DNA of 64,000 nucleotides from Streptomyces varsoviensis (GCF_000718635.1 NZ_JOBF01000015.1:62001-126000), one strand, 5' to 3'. Positions 17,562 to 26,167 are shown, counted from the stretch's first letter. Translations and numbers: made by a program. The notes: generated by a model not told the origin, from the sequence alone.

Positions 17562-18356
17562 ATGTCCGCCACAGGTGCCACAGACGCCGCTGATGCCGCA
17601 GCACTTTCGGGAGCCGCAGGCACCCCGGGGCCCGCGGGGAACTCCGAGGCTCCGGCGGCCCGCGACGCCCCTGGGGGCTCCGACGCTCCGGCGGTCCGCG
17701 GCGCCCCGGTGAGCGCGCGGGAGCGGCTCGCCGACGCCCGGCTCTACCTGTGCACCGACGCGCGCAAGCGCCAAGGCGACCTGCCCGAGTTCCTCGACGC
17801 CGTCCTCTCCTCGGGCGTCGACATCGTCCAGCTCCGGGACAAGGGCATGGAGGCGGGGGAGGAGCTGGAGCACCTGGCGGTCTTCGCCGCCGCGGCCCGC
17901 CGGCACGGCAAGCTCGTCGCCGTCAACGACCGCGCGGACGTCGCGCACGCCATCGGCTCCGACGTGCTGCACCTGGGCCAGGGCGACCTGCCGGTGCCGG
18001 CCGCGCGGGCGATCCTCGGCGCGGAGACGCTGATCGGCCGCTCCACCCACGCCGAGTCCGAGGCCGCCGCCGCGGCCGTCGAGCCGGGCGTGGACTACTT
18101 CTGCACGGGTCCCTGCTGGCCCACCCCGACCAAGCCCGGCCGGCACGCCCCCGGGCTGGCCCTGGTGCGGTACGCCGCCTCGCTCGCGACCGTACGGCCC
18201 TGGTTCGCGATCGGCGGCATCGACGGATCGAACCTGGACGAAGTGCTCGAAGCGGGCGCCCGGCGGGTCGTCGTGGTGCGCGCCATCACCGAGGCCGACG
18301 ATCCGGGAGCCGCCGCGGCCGGGCTCGCCAAGCGCGTCCGCGCCTACGGAGCGTGA
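17562..18356 (+). CDS. thiE: thiamin-phosphate synthase ThiE
   Basis: ThiE couples the pyrimidine and thiazole halves to thiamin monophosphate. The conserved barrel begins at about residue 55 ([16 protein letters not shown]) and includes [54 protein letters not shown] and FAIGGID. Starting at ATG 17562 gives 264 residues with a roughly 50-residue Ala/Gly/Pro-rich extension unlike the family. A GTG at 17709 would give about 215 residues, the usual size. I keep the longer form with low certainty because a purine-rich GGGGGGAAA lies upstream of 17562 and no ribosome-binding site is evident at 17709. It has no visible riboswitch of its own, unlike the thiO operon. Confidence 0.93.
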   Translation: MSATGATDAADAAALSGAAGTPGPAGNSEAPAARDAPGGSDAPAVRGAPVSARERLADARLYLCTDARKRQGDLPEFLDAVLSSGVDIVQLRDKGMEAGEELEHLAVFAAAARRHGKLVAVNDRADVAHAIGSDVLHLGQGDLPVPAARAILGAETLIGRSTHAESEAAAAAVEPGVDYFCTGPCWPTPTKPGRHAPGLALVRYAASLATVRPWFAIGGIDGSNLDEVLEAGARRVVVVRAITEADDPGAAAAGLAKRVRAYGA

Positions 18357-18362
18357 TCACGA

Positions 18363-18383
18363 GGGGCGGCGTGGAGCCGCCCC
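18363..18383 (+). terminator. terminator of thiE
   Basis: A perfect 8-bp stem GGGGCGGC, loop GTGGA, GCCGCCCC begins seven bases after the stop codon. It has no U-tract. Confidence 0.7.
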
Positions 18384-18506
18384 GGGGCCTACCGATCGTC
18401 CGGGGGCTGGGCGAATGGTGTCCAAGGGGTGGACACGATCGTGGCGAAATCTCGGCTGAGGCGTGCCGAAAGCTCGCTGAAAGGGTCATAACGCGGGACA
18501 GGGTTG

Positions 18507-18523
18507 GGGGCCCGACGGGCCCC
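18507..18523 (+). promoter_or_regulatory. hairpin in the metF leader
   Basis: A 7-bp perfect stem GGGGCCC, loop GAC, GGGCCCC sits 15 bp before the metF ATG where a ribosome-binding site would be expected; no purine-rich site is otherwise evident. It could modulate translation initiation. I could not match the leader to a known riboswitch class. Confidence 0.35.
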
Positions 18524-18538
18524 GGTTAACCTGCCCGT

Positions 18539-19456
18539 ATGGCCCTTGGCACACCTTCCACCAGGACAGACCGCGCACGTACGGTGCGTGACCTGCTCGC
18601 CTCCGGTGAGCGCTCCTACTCATTCGAGTTCATGGCCCCGAAGACCGAGAAGGGCGAGCGGACACTGTGGAACGCCATCCGCCGGGTCGAGGCGGTCGCC
18701 CCCACCTTCGTCTCCGTGACCTACGGCGCGGGCGGCTCCTCGCGTGAGGGGACGGTGCGGGCCACCGAGCGGATCGCCACCGACACCACGCTCACCCCCG
18801 TCGCCCACCTCACCGCCGTCAACCACTCGCTGACCGAGCTGCGCAACGTCATCGGGCAGTACGCCGACGCCGGCATCCGCAACATGCTCGCCCTGCGCGG
18901 CGACCCGCCCGGCGATCCGCTCGGCGACTGGGTCCCGCACCCCGAGGGCGTCACCTACGCCGCCGAACTCGTACGGCTCATCAAGGAGTCCGGCGATTTC
19001 TGCGTCGGCGTCGCGGCCTACCCCGAAATGCACCCGCGCTCCACCGACTGGGACACCGATATCCGGCATTTCGTCGACAAGTGCCGCGCCGGGGCGGACT
19101 TCGCCATCACACAGATGTTCTTCAACGCCGAGGACTATCTCCGGCTGCGGGACCGCGTCGCGGCGGCGAGTTGTGCGACACCGATCATTCCGGAGATCAT
19201 GCCGGTCACGAACGTCCGGCAGATCGAGCGGTTCGCACAGCTCAGCAATGCCGTGTTCCCGGCGGAGTTGGCGAACCGGATCCTCGCGGTGAAGGACGAC
19301 CCGGCCGCTGTACGCTCAATCGGTATCGAGTACGCCACGGAGCTGTGCGCCCGGCTGATGGCTGAGGACATCCCCGGACTCCACTTCATCACCCTGAACC
19401 ACTCCACGGCGACCCTGGAAATCTACGAGAATCTGGGACTGCATCAGCGGTCCTGA
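18539..19456 (+). CDS. metF: 5,10-methylenetetrahydrofolate reductase
   Basis: A 305-residue MetF flavoprotein that reduces methylene-THF to methyl-THF for methionine synthesis. The TIM-barrel signatures are visible: [13 protein letters not shown] with the catalytic Glu, [41 protein letters not shown] and [26 protein letters not shown]. The length is typical. It is transcribed alone from a 182-bp leader that carries a thiE terminator, an AT-rich segment and a hairpin. Together with the two methyltransferases downstream it sits near one-carbon users, but no operon links them. Confidence 0.95.
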   Translation: MALGTPSTRTDRARTVRDLLASGERSYSFEFMAPKTEKGERTLWNAIRRVEAVAPTFVSVTYGAGGSSREGTVRATERIATDTTLTPVAHLTAVNHSLTELRNVIGQYADAGIRNMLALRGDPPGDPLGDWVPHPEGVTYAAELVRLIKESGDFCVGVAAYPEMHPRSTDWDTDIRHFVDKCRAGADFAITQMFFNAEDYLRLRDRVAAASCATPIIPEIMPVTNVRQIERFAQLSNAVFPAELANRILAVKDDPAAVRSIGIEYATELCARLMAEDIPGLHFITLNHSTATLEIYENLGLHQRS

Positions 19457-19497
19457 CGGCCTGTCCGGCGAGCGGCGGCCGCACGAGAGGGGCGTAT

Positions 19498-20574
19498 ATG
19501 GGCTGGGCGGTCCTCTACATCGCGTTCGGCGCCGTCGCGCTCTGGCTGCTGAGCGAGGTGCTCCTGCAGCACAAGGCCCGGCTGCGCTGGCGGCTGCTCG
19601 CCTTCTTCGGCTTCCTCGGCGTGGTCGCCGGCGTGCTCATGCCCTCCGTGCCGGTCATCGCGGTCGGCGCCATCGCCTTCGCGGTCGGGCAGACCTATGT
19701 GACGCTCTCCTTCCGCCGCGGCTTCTCCGAGGGGTGGGCGATCGGCGGCCGGCCGTCCGTCAAGCGGCGGCGCAAGTCCTCCCGGTCCGCCCGGGCCGCC
19801 GAGCCCAAGCTCCAGGTCAGCGACGTCGAAGAGGAACCGGTCAAGGAAGCGGCCGAGGGCGCGGCGGCCGGGCGCGCGGGCGGGACCGGCGGCGGGAGTG
19901 GCGGGAGCGCCGCCGACGCGCCGCTGGTGGAGCAGACCGCGCAGATGCCGCCGATCGCCATGGCCGAGGACGCCTTCCCGGCCGCGCCGGCCCCGACGCC
20001 GGAGCACGTGCCGACTCCGGAGGCGGCGCCGATTCCGGAGTCGGCGCCGGAGCAGGTGCCGACCGGCCAGTACACCGGCTACGACCAGAACGGCTACGCC
20101 ACCGGCCCCGCCGCCGCGGGCTACGGCACGTACGACGCCTACGCCGGCTACGCCCCCCAGGGCGACGGGACCGCTCAGGACCCCTACGCCGCCGGGCAGT
20201 TCGACTACGGCCAGCAGCAGTACGCCGCGTACTCCGACCCGTACATCGGCTCGGCCCAGCAGCCCTCGTACGACCCGTACGCGCCCTACGCCCCCCAGCA
20301 GAACGACGCGAGCGGCTACCCCGGCGGCTACGCCCCCCAGGCGTACGGCCCGGACGGCTACCCCGTGCCCCAGCAGCAGTACGACGCCGACACCCCGCCC
20401 GGCGGGGTCTGGGTGCCCCAGCAGCGCGGCCTCAACGCCCCCTACCCGCCCCCGGACCAGCAGCAGCCCGCGCCCTCCCCGTACGAACAGCAGCAGCCGG
20501 CCCCCGGCACGGGCCACGACACCGGCCATGGGTCGGGCCACGGCACGGGCTACGACGAGCGGTACCGCTACTGA
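19498..20574 (+). CDS. membrane protein with Tyr/Pro/Gln-rich tail, unknown function
   Basis: A 358-residue protein in two parts. Residues 1-75 hold two to three transmembrane helices (MGWAVLYIAFGAVALWLL, LLAFFGFLGVVAGVLMPSVPVIAVGAIAFAVG). From about residue 85 it is disordered: first basic (SVKRRRKSSRSAR), then acidic, then a long Pro/Ala/Glu part, and finally a low-complexity Tyr/Gln/Pro/Gly region with recurrent YAPQ, YDPYAPY and GYA. Such Tyr-rich tails could mediate self-association, but that is inference. An AGAGGGG site precedes the ATG by about seven bases. The membrane part is conserved in Streptomyces as far as I recognise it; no function is known to me. Confidence 0.8.
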   Translation: MGWAVLYIAFGAVALWLLSEVLLQHKARLRWRLLAFFGFLGVVAGVLMPSVPVIAVGAIAFAVGQTYVTLSFRRGFSEGWAIGGRPSVKRRRKSSRSARAAEPKLQVSDVEEEPVKEAAEGAAAGRAGGTGGGSGGSAADAPLVEQTAQMPPIAMAEDAFPAAPAPTPEHVPTPEAAPIPESAPEQVPTGQYTGYDQNGYATGPAAAGYGTYDAYAGYAPQGDGTAQDPYAAGQFDYGQQQYAAYSDPYIGSAQQPSYDPYAPYAPQQNDASGYPGGYAPQAYGPDGYPVPQQQYDADTPPGGVWVPQQRGLNAPYPPPDQQQPAPSPYEQQQPAPGTGHDTGHGSGHGTGYDERYRY

Positions 20575-20739
20575 GCGGCCGCCTTCCACTCCAAGAGGCG
20601 TGTACGAGCAGGGCGTTGGGCGCGCTCCGCTGACCCTCCTGGGCGACCGGCTCCGTGCTCCTCGCACCCGTGACCCGCCGCCCGTACGGGCGTTGGGGGC
20701 TTCGCCGGCCGCACGGCCCGTGGGGCGCGGGCCGCGCGG

Positions 20740-22311
20740 CTACTGGGAGCCGCGCCAGTCGGCTCCGTCCACGATCAGACCGGCCACCATCGCACCCGAC
20801 ATGCCCGCGTGGGCGAGGCCGCCGCCCGGGTGCGACCAGCCGCCCGCGAGGTACAGGCCCGGCAGCCGGGTCGCGTTGGCGGGGCGCAGGAACTCGCCGT
20901 CGGCACCGGCGAGTACGGGCCCGGGGACCGCGCCGTCCACCGCCCCGGTCTCGGCGGCGGTGTCCGCCGGCGTACGCACCGCGCGCCACAGCGTCCGGTC
21001 CCGCAGCCCGGGGACCGCCGCCTCGGCGACCGCCGCCAACCGGTCGGCGTATCTCTCCACCGCCTCGGCGTCCCGCCAGTCGACCGGGCCGTGCGGGGCG
21101 ACGGCCGCCGTCAGCGTGACGGCCTCGTGGCCGTCGTCCGGGCGCGTGGTGGGGTCGTCCGGGCGCAGCACGGTCACCGTCGGCCGCTCGCAGGGCGTGC
21201 GCGCCCCGCGCGGGCGGCCGTCGCCGTCCCCGAAGACCCCCGCCAACTCGGCCGTACGGTCCGGGGCGTGGACGACCGTCCGGTGCGCCGCGCTCTCGGG
21301 GCGCGCGCCGCGCACCGCCAGGCAGACCGTGAACCGCCCGACGCCCCGGTCGCCTCCCGCGGCCCCCGCGTTCGGCTTCGGCCCCGCCCCCGGCCGTACG
21401 TCCTCTTCCTCCCAGGGGCCCGTCCCGCCGAGCATCGGGGCCAGCAGCGCGGGGTCGACGCCGCAGACCACGGAGTCCGCCGCCGCGACCGCCCCGTCCG
21501 CCAGCTCGACGCCCGCCGCACGGCCGTCCTTCTCGACGATCCGCGTCACCTCGGAGCCGAAGGAGAACTCCACCTTCCGCGCGCGGCACCGCTCGTACAG
21601 CGCGTCGGCCAGCGCCCGCATCCCGCCGCGCACGTACCAACTGCCGAACGTCTGCTCCAGATAAGGCAGCGCCGTGGCGCTCGCGGGCGCGCGCCGGGGG
21701 TCGAAGCCGTACGCCAGGGCGTAGCTCTCCAGGAGGGCGACGAGGCGCGGGTCCCGGAGCTCCCGCTTGCCGACGTCCGCCAGCATGGCCGGACCGGCGC
21801 CCCGGCGGAACAGCCCGCGCCTGCGGGGCGCCGGGTAGGGGTCGCGGCCCAGCACCCGCCAGTCCGGCCGCAGCGGCTCCTCCAGCAGCGGTCTGCGCGT
21901 CGCGTCCCACACCTCGCGCGCCCGGTTGACGAGATCGCTCCACCGCTCGCCCATGCCCGCGCCCACGGCCCCGTCCAGGGCCTGGACGACGCCCGCGCGC
22001 GAGGCGTTGGGCAGCGAGAGGACCGTGCCGTCCGGGAAGAGGTGCCGGCTCGCCGGGTCGACCTGGGACAGCTCGACGCTCTGCTCCAGCGACTCCTTGC
22101 CGGTCTTGACGAAGAGATCACGGTAGACCGCCGGGAGGTGCAGCAGCCCCGGCCCCGTATCGAAGGCGAAGCCGTCCCGCGCGAGCCGCCGCACGCCGCC
22201 GCCGTGCGTGTCCCCGCGCTCGTACACCGCCACCCGGTGGCCCGCGACGGCCAGCCTGGCGGCGGCCGCCATCGCGCCCATCCCGGCGCCGATCACCGCA
22301 ATCCTTGCCAT
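20740..22311 (-). CDS. phytoene-desaturase-like (CrtI-like) FAD oxidoreductase
   Basis: A 523-residue amine-oxidase/CrtI-type flavoprotein. Its dinucleotide motif IAVIGAGMGAMAAAARL opens the protein, followed by VYERGDTHGGGVRR. A middle block (DTGPGLLHLP) and the C-terminal FAD block (GLYLAGGWSHPGGGLAHAGMSGAMVAGLI) are typical of the CrtI/CrtN/retinol-saturase group. No other carotenoid gene (CrtB, CrtE, CrtY) is nearby, so the substrate is open; it may act on an isoprenoid or be an orphan oxidoreductase. I chose the ATG at 22311 because the dinucleotide fold begins at residue 3. A perfect palindrome lies 116 bp upstream and may control it. Confidence 0.82.
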   Translation of the reverse strand: MARIAVIGAGMGAMAAAARLAVAGHRVAVYERGDTHGGGVRRLARDGFAFDTGPGLLHLPAVYRDLFVKTGKESLEQSVELSQVDPASRHLFPDGTVLSLPNASRAGVVQALDGAVGAGMGERWSDLVNRAREVWDATRRPLLEEPLRPDWRVLGRDPYPAPRRRGLFRRGAGPAMLADVGKRELRDPRLVALLESYALAYGFDPRRAPASATALPYLEQTFGSWYVRGGMRALADALYERCRARKVEFSFGSEVTRIVEKDGRAAGVELADGAVAAADSVVCGVDPALLAPMLGGTGPWEEEDVRPGAGPKPNAGAAGGDRGVGRFTVCLAVRGARPESAAHRTVVHAPDRTAELAGVFGDGDGRPRGARTPCERPTVTVLRPDDPTTRPDDGHEAVTLTAAVAPHGPVDWRDAEAVERYADRLAAVAEAAVPGLRDRTLWRAVRTPADTAAETGAVDGAVPGPVLAGADGEFLRPANATRLPGLYLAGGWSHPGGGLAHAGMSGAMVAGLIVDGADWRGSQ

Positions 22312-22426
22312 GCCCGTGACCTTATCCGCCGCCACTGACAACGCGGCCGGCCGCCGTGCTCGTGCGGGGCAGTCGGGGCCGGCGGGGCTGATGGGCCGGA
22401 GCGGGGGCTGTGGGGGTCAGCACTCA

Positions 22427-22450
22427 CGTCTGAGTACAGGTACTCAGACG
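22427..22450. promoter_or_regulatory. perfect palindromic operator candidate
   Basis: CGTCTGAGTAC, a 2-bp centre (AG) and GTACTCAGACG form a perfect inverted repeat with 11-bp arms, the usual size of a dimeric repressor site. On the plus side a TAGATA (22461-22466) resembles a -10 box, so the palindrome would overlie that promoter's -35. On the minus side it lies 116 bp upstream of the CrtI-like start. Confidence 0.6.
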
Positions 22451-22651
22451 CCGAGATGAGTAGATACACGGATGGGCCCCGACCTGCACGGAAGAGAAAG
22501 TAGTGACCACGGAAAGGGCGCAGCGCCGAGACCGCCGACACGGGGCGGCGGAACCGGCGGGCGGCCTGGAAGGAAACGGTGGGGCACCACGGGGGAATCG
22601 CTGGTGCTCTGCCGGGAACGGGGGGTTCCACGGGGGAACGGGGGAACGCCG

Positions 22652-22693
22652 TGTTCCGGCGCGGACCGATGGGGGGATCGGTCCGCGCCGGAA
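22652..22693. terminator. perfect 18-bp hairpin in a gene-free stretch
   Basis: GTTCCGGCGCGGACCGAT, a GGGGGG loop and its exact 18-nt complement, extendable outward by AACGC/GCGTT after a few unpaired bases. It lies 54 bp beyond the TetR stop and could be its terminator or part of an RNA element. Several GGAAC/GTTCC motifs and CACGGGGGAA repeats lie next to it at 22575-22650. Confidence 0.5.
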
Positions 22694-22746
22694 CAGCGTT
22701 GAAACGCCGCACCGTTGGTGAAGAGCCCCATCTTGAGGCCACGCGA

Positions 22747-23400
22747 TTACCGCGGACTGCCGCCGATCCGCCCCTGCAACAGCCGGGACAGCGCCGCGTG
22801 CACGTCCTCCAGGGAGCGCTCCGGCTGGAAGGACTGCCAGTCCAGGGCGGCCACCAGGACCATGCCGAACAGCGCCGACGCCGTCAGCGGGATGTCGATC
22901 TCCTTGCTCAGCTCGCCCTCGGCCACCGCGTCCCGCAGCACGGACTCGATCACGGTTATCGCCTGCTGCCGCACCTGCATCAGGGTGGACTGCCAGGCCC
23001 GGTTGGTGCGCCACAGTTCGGCGACGTAGAGCTGGGTGAGCGAGGGGTAGCGGGCGATGAAGCCGAGCCCGGCCCGGATCATGGCGTCCAGCGCGTCGAC
23101 CCTGCTGCCGCCGCGGGCCGCCGTCTCGTCGGCGGCCCGTTGCAGCGAGGTGCTGAGCAGTTCGATGCCGTGCCGCAGCAACTCCTCGAACAGCACGCTC
23201 TTGCTCGCGAAGTTGTAGTAGACCGTGCCCTTCGCCACCCCGGCCCGCTCGGCGATCTCGTCCACCGTCGTGGAGGAGAACCCCTGCTCCGCGATGAGGG
23301 TCACGGCCGCCTCGAAGAGCTTCCGCCGGGTCGTCTGCCGACGGGTGTCGCCCGGCGGCCGGGCCGGCATTCTCCGGATTGCTGCAGCGCTGCTGTCCAT
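22747..23400 (-). CDS. TetR-family transcriptional regulator
   Basis: A 217-residue TetR-type repressor. The N-terminal HTH is canonical (RRKLFEAAVTLIAEQGFSSTTVDEIAERAGVAKGTVYYNFASKSVLFEELL, residues about 27-75) and is followed by a helical ligand/dimerisation domain without recognisable ligand class. I chose the ATG at 23400; further starts at 23439 and 23370 are possible and only change the disordered N-terminus. It is divergent from a SAM-dependent methyltransferase gene (148-bp gap) and may regulate it or the CrtI-like gene downstream. Confidence 0.87.
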   Translation of the reverse strand: MDSSAAAIRRMPARPPGDTRRQTTRRKLFEAAVTLIAEQGFSSTTVDEIAERAGVAKGTVYYNFASKSVLFEELLRHGIELLSTSLQRAADETAARGGSRVDALDAMIRAGLGFIARYPSLTQLYVAELWRTNRAWQSTLMQVRQQAITVIESVLRDAVAEGELSKEIDIPLTASALFGMVLVAALDWQSFQPERSLEDVHAALSRLLQGRIGGSPR

Positions 23401-23548
23401 GGTGCCGATTCTGCCTGGCGCCGCCGCGCGCCTGGTCACAGGGACAGCCCCGGGCCGGCCGGTTCACGGACCACACCTGTTCGCGGCGGGCCGTCCCCTG
23501 AGCGGTAGTTTCCTCGCGTCCCAGGACCATGCCGTGTACGGGAGAGAT

Positions 23549-24247
23549 ATGACGCAGACCGCTGATCCCCAGTCCTTCGACCGGTTCGCCCTCGACTACG
23601 ACCGCTTCGTGAGCCTCCTCCCGGGCCAGAACACCGCGTGGCTGCTCGGGCTCGGGCTGAGGGGCGAGCGGGCTCTGGACGCCGGCTGCGGGCCGGGGCA
23701 CGCCGTCGCGGCCTTGGCGGACAGCTTCGGGGAAGTCGTCGGCCTGGACCTGAGCGGCCCGCTGATCGACATCGCCCGAGCGAAGAGGGCGCGGCCCAAC
23801 GTGCGCTACGTGGTGGCGGACCTGTTCGACCTGGCCGACGCGGACGGCTTCGACCTGGTCTACAGCCATACGACGCTGCACCACCTGAAGGACTACCGCG
23901 CGGGACTGGAGCACCTGAAGAGCCTCGTACGGCCCGGCGGCACCGTCGCGCTGATCGACAACGTATGCGACCCGTACCCGACGCCGCCGCGCAGGGCGTA
24001 CACCTGGCCGGCCCTGTGGAACTTCCCCGGCGAGATCCGGCGCGTGGGGCTCCGCGACGCGTGGTTCCAACTGCGCTTCTGGCACAGCCGGCCGTGGCTG
24101 GCGCACCTGCTCAGCGACCGCTACCTGTCGCGCGAGCGGTTCCGCGAGCTCTACGGGAGCGTCTTCCCCGGGGCCCGCTTCGACGATCTCGGCTTCGCCC
24201 TGGCCATGTCCTGGACGGCGCCGCCGAACGGGGGCGGCGACCGGTGA
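23549..24247 (+). CDS. class I SAM-dependent methyltransferase
   Basis: A 232-residue methyltransferase with the standard SAM motif I (ALDAGCGPGHAVAAL, about residue 43), the acidic motif II (VVGLDLSGPLIDIAR), DLFDLADADGFDLVYSHTTLHHLKDY and VRPGGTVALID. After motif IV there is a substrate-binding segment rich in Trp and Arg. The ATG follows a GGAGAG. The substrate is unknown. It is divergent from the TetR regulator, a common arrangement for regulator and target, so inducible expression is plausible. Confidence 0.85.
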   Translation: MTQTADPQSFDRFALDYDRFVSLLPGQNTAWLLGLGLRGERALDAGCGPGHAVAALADSFGEVVGLDLSGPLIDIARAKRARPNVRYVVADLFDLADADGFDLVYSHTTLHHLKDYRAGLEHLKSLVRPGGTVALIDNVCDPYPTPPRRAYTWPALWNFPGEIRRVGLRDAWFQLRFWHSRPWLAHLLSDRYLSRERFRELYGSVFPGARFDDLGFALAMSWTAPPNGGGDR

Positions 24248-24421
24248 CGAGCCGCCTCGCCTCCCGCCCGGCCGGGGCCGCGGGGGACCGGTGATTTCGG
24301 GGCGACCCAAGGGGTGTTCGTGCAGGTCAGGGCCGATTGTCAGTGGTGTGCCCCACGATGGGCACATACGGCGGTCATGCCACTACTCGACAGGCCGCCA
24401 CACGACGACAGGAGGTTCGTC

Positions 24422-24892
24422 ATGGCCGGTATCGCGAGCGACGTCCACCCCGTGCTGCGCCGCGCCGCGGCCCCGCCCGCCGCGCTCGACCTGCTGACCC
24501 AGGCCCACCAGGGACTGGCCGAGGCCGCCGACCTCGAAGCCCCCAACGAGCGGTACGCCACCGCCCACCTCGCCGCCCTGCGCACCGCCGCCGCCGTCCT
24601 GGCCGTCCGCGGCCGGCCCGAGACGACGCCGCGCCGCCGGCGGCGGATACGCAGCGCCTGGGAGGTGCTGCCCGAAGTCGCTCCGGAGCTGACCGAGTGG
24701 AGCGCGCTGTTCGCCGCGGGCGCGCCCCGCCGGGCCCGCGCGGAGGCCGGCATACCCGACGCGGCGAGCCGCCGCGACGCCGACGACCTGCTGCGAGACG
24801 CCGCCATGTTCCTGCGGCTGGTGGAGCGGATGCTGGTGCTCCAGCCCGCTCTGCCGCAGCAGGCGACGGTGGAGCGGAACAAGGCGGGCTGA
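24422..24892 (+). CDS. SAV_6107-type HEPN domain protein
   Basis: A 156-residue, all-helical protein matching the SAV_6107-type HEPN family as I recognise it: LDLLTQAHQGLAEAADLEAPNERYATAHLAALRTAAAVLAVRG in the first half and LRDAAMFLRLVERML near the end. HEPN folds include RNases and small accessory proteins; the catalytic R-x4-6-H signature of HEPN nucleases is not evident. AGGAGG lies six bases before the ATG at 24422. It is conserved in Streptomyces close to the dcw region. The function is unknown. Confidence 0.75.
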   Translation: MAGIASDVHPVLRRAAAPPAALDLLTQAHQGLAEAADLEAPNERYATAHLAALRTAAAVLAVRGRPETTPRRRRRIRSAWEVLPEVAPELTEWSALFAAGAPRRARAEAGIPDAASRRDADDLLRDAAMFLRLVERMLVLQPALPQQATVERNKAG

Positions 24893-25016
24893 GCCGTCGT
24901 GTCATGTCCCGGGCGGGCGGATTCCCCCGCGCGCGGCCCGGCCGCGGGCGCGCGGGGCGGGACGGGGCGGGCGCGCCGTAGGCAATAGGCTGGGGACGGC
25001 GCGGACGTCGGCGATT

Positions 25017-25130
25017 TCCGCCCTTCCGTCCGCCCGTTGCCCTCCAGCCGTTCCCGTCCGTCCGTTTCCGTCCATCTCTGCCCCTCCACCCGTTCCCCGC
25101 TATCCGTTTCCGTTTATCCGTCGCCGCCGA
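25017..25130. repeat. polypyrimidine tract with CCGTTTCCGT near-repeats
   Basis: About 110 bp of almost pure pyrimidine on the plus strand made of CCGT, TTCCGT and CCGTTCCC variants in irregular tandem. It lies in the 273-bp gap between the HEPN gene and the next methyltransferase, just upstream of its promoter region. It could form triplex or slipped structures or simply be replication-slippage debris; no gene is visible. Confidence 0.55.
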
Positions 25131-25165
25131 ACCGGCGGCGACGCCGCGCCGAGGAGCCACCCGCC

Positions 25166-25930
25166 GTGTCAGACCCGCAGCGCCCCCGGGCGTCCCTCCG
25201 TACCGCCGTGGTCTGGGACGTCCTCAAAGACGCCTTGGACCGCAGGGGCAAGACCGCCGGGAACGGCGCGGCGGGCGCCCTCGACGTGCTGGACACCGGC
25301 GGCGGCACCGGCAACTTCGCCGTGCCCGTCGCCCGCCTCGGCCACCGCGTCACCGTCGTCGACCCCAGCCCCAACGCGCTCTTCGCCCTGGAGCGCCGGG
25401 CCGCCGAGGCCGGGGTCGCCGAGCGGGTCCGCGGCGTCCAGGGCGACGTCCACGGCCTCTTCGACGTCGTCGAGCGCGGCGGCTACGACGCCGTCCTGTG
25501 CCACGGCGTCCTGGAGTACGTGGAAGACCCCGCCGCCGGCCTGCGCAACGTCGTCGACGCGCTCCGGCCCGCCGGCACCCTCAGCCTGCTCGCCGCCGGA
25601 CTGGGCGGCGCGGTGCTGGCCCGCGCCCTGGCCGGCCACTTCACCGAGGCCCGCCAGGCGCTCACCGACCCGGCCGGGCGCTGGGGCGAGGGGGACCCGG
25701 TGCCGCACCGCTTCACCGCCGAGACGCTCTCCGAGCTGATCGGCGAGGCCGGACTGGAGGTCGGCGCCATACACGGCGTCCGCGTCTTCGCCGACCTGGT
25801 GCCCGGCGTGCTGGTCGACACCGAGCCCGGCGCGATGGAGGCCCTGCTGCGCCTCGAAGCGGCGGTCGCCGAACTCCCCGCCTTCCACTCCGTCGCCACC
25901 CAGCTCCATGTACTGGCCGAGCGCGGCTGA
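25166..25930 (+). CDS. class I SAM-dependent methyltransferase
   Basis: A 254-residue methyltransferase. Motif I is VLDTGGGTGNFAVPVARLG (about residue 45), with TVVDPSPNALFALERR and a conserved CHGVLEYVEDPAAGLRN and RPAGTLSLLAAG. It resembles the CmoM/SmtA-like group by these blocks, but there is no neighbouring tRNA-modification gene, so the substrate is open. The GTG at 25166 has a GAGGAG site nine bases upstream. In Streptomyces this gene sits just upstream of the DUF3040 protein next to the dcw cluster, so synteny is conserved; the operon relation is uncertain (237-bp gap). Confidence 0.82.
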   Translation: MSDPQRPRASLRTAVVWDVLKDALDRRGKTAGNGAAGALDVLDTGGGTGNFAVPVARLGHRVTVVDPSPNALFALERRAAEAGVAERVRGVQGDVHGLFDVVERGGYDAVLCHGVLEYVEDPAAGLRNVVDALRPAGTLSLLAAGLGGAVLARALAGHFTEARQALTDPAGRWGEGDPVPHRFTAETLSELIGEAGLEVGAIHGVRVFADLVPGVLVDTEPGAMEALLRLEAAVAELPAFHSVATQLHVLAERG

Positions 25931-26167
25931 CCGTAGACCATCGGCCGCAGGCCACCCGATCAGCCGCTTCGCCCCGTATGATCGGGGTACACCGTCCGGC
26001 ATGGCGGATCGGCGGGTGGGGAATGCACGTTCCGACGGTTTCGATTGTCACACTGGCAACGGTGAGTAATTGGCGCAGAGGGGCGGGTATCACGGGGGCG
26101 ATTCCCTGCCTATCCTGAAAGGGTCGCACCCCGGTCGCCCCCCGCGACCGACGAGTAGGAGGACTCC

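Noticed and set aside
22503..22721. 72-residue plus-strand frame starting GTG behind GGAAGAG
   Set aside because: It has a plausible ribosome-binding site but atypical composition and contains the 18-bp hairpin inside the frame. It is treated only as a possibility within the finding on this element.
22293..22742. 149-residue minus-strand frame in the 22.3-22.7 kb gap
   Set aside because: Pro/Arg-rich composition, no ribosome-binding site, overlap with the CrtI-like start and with two strong inverted repeats; no family resemblance.
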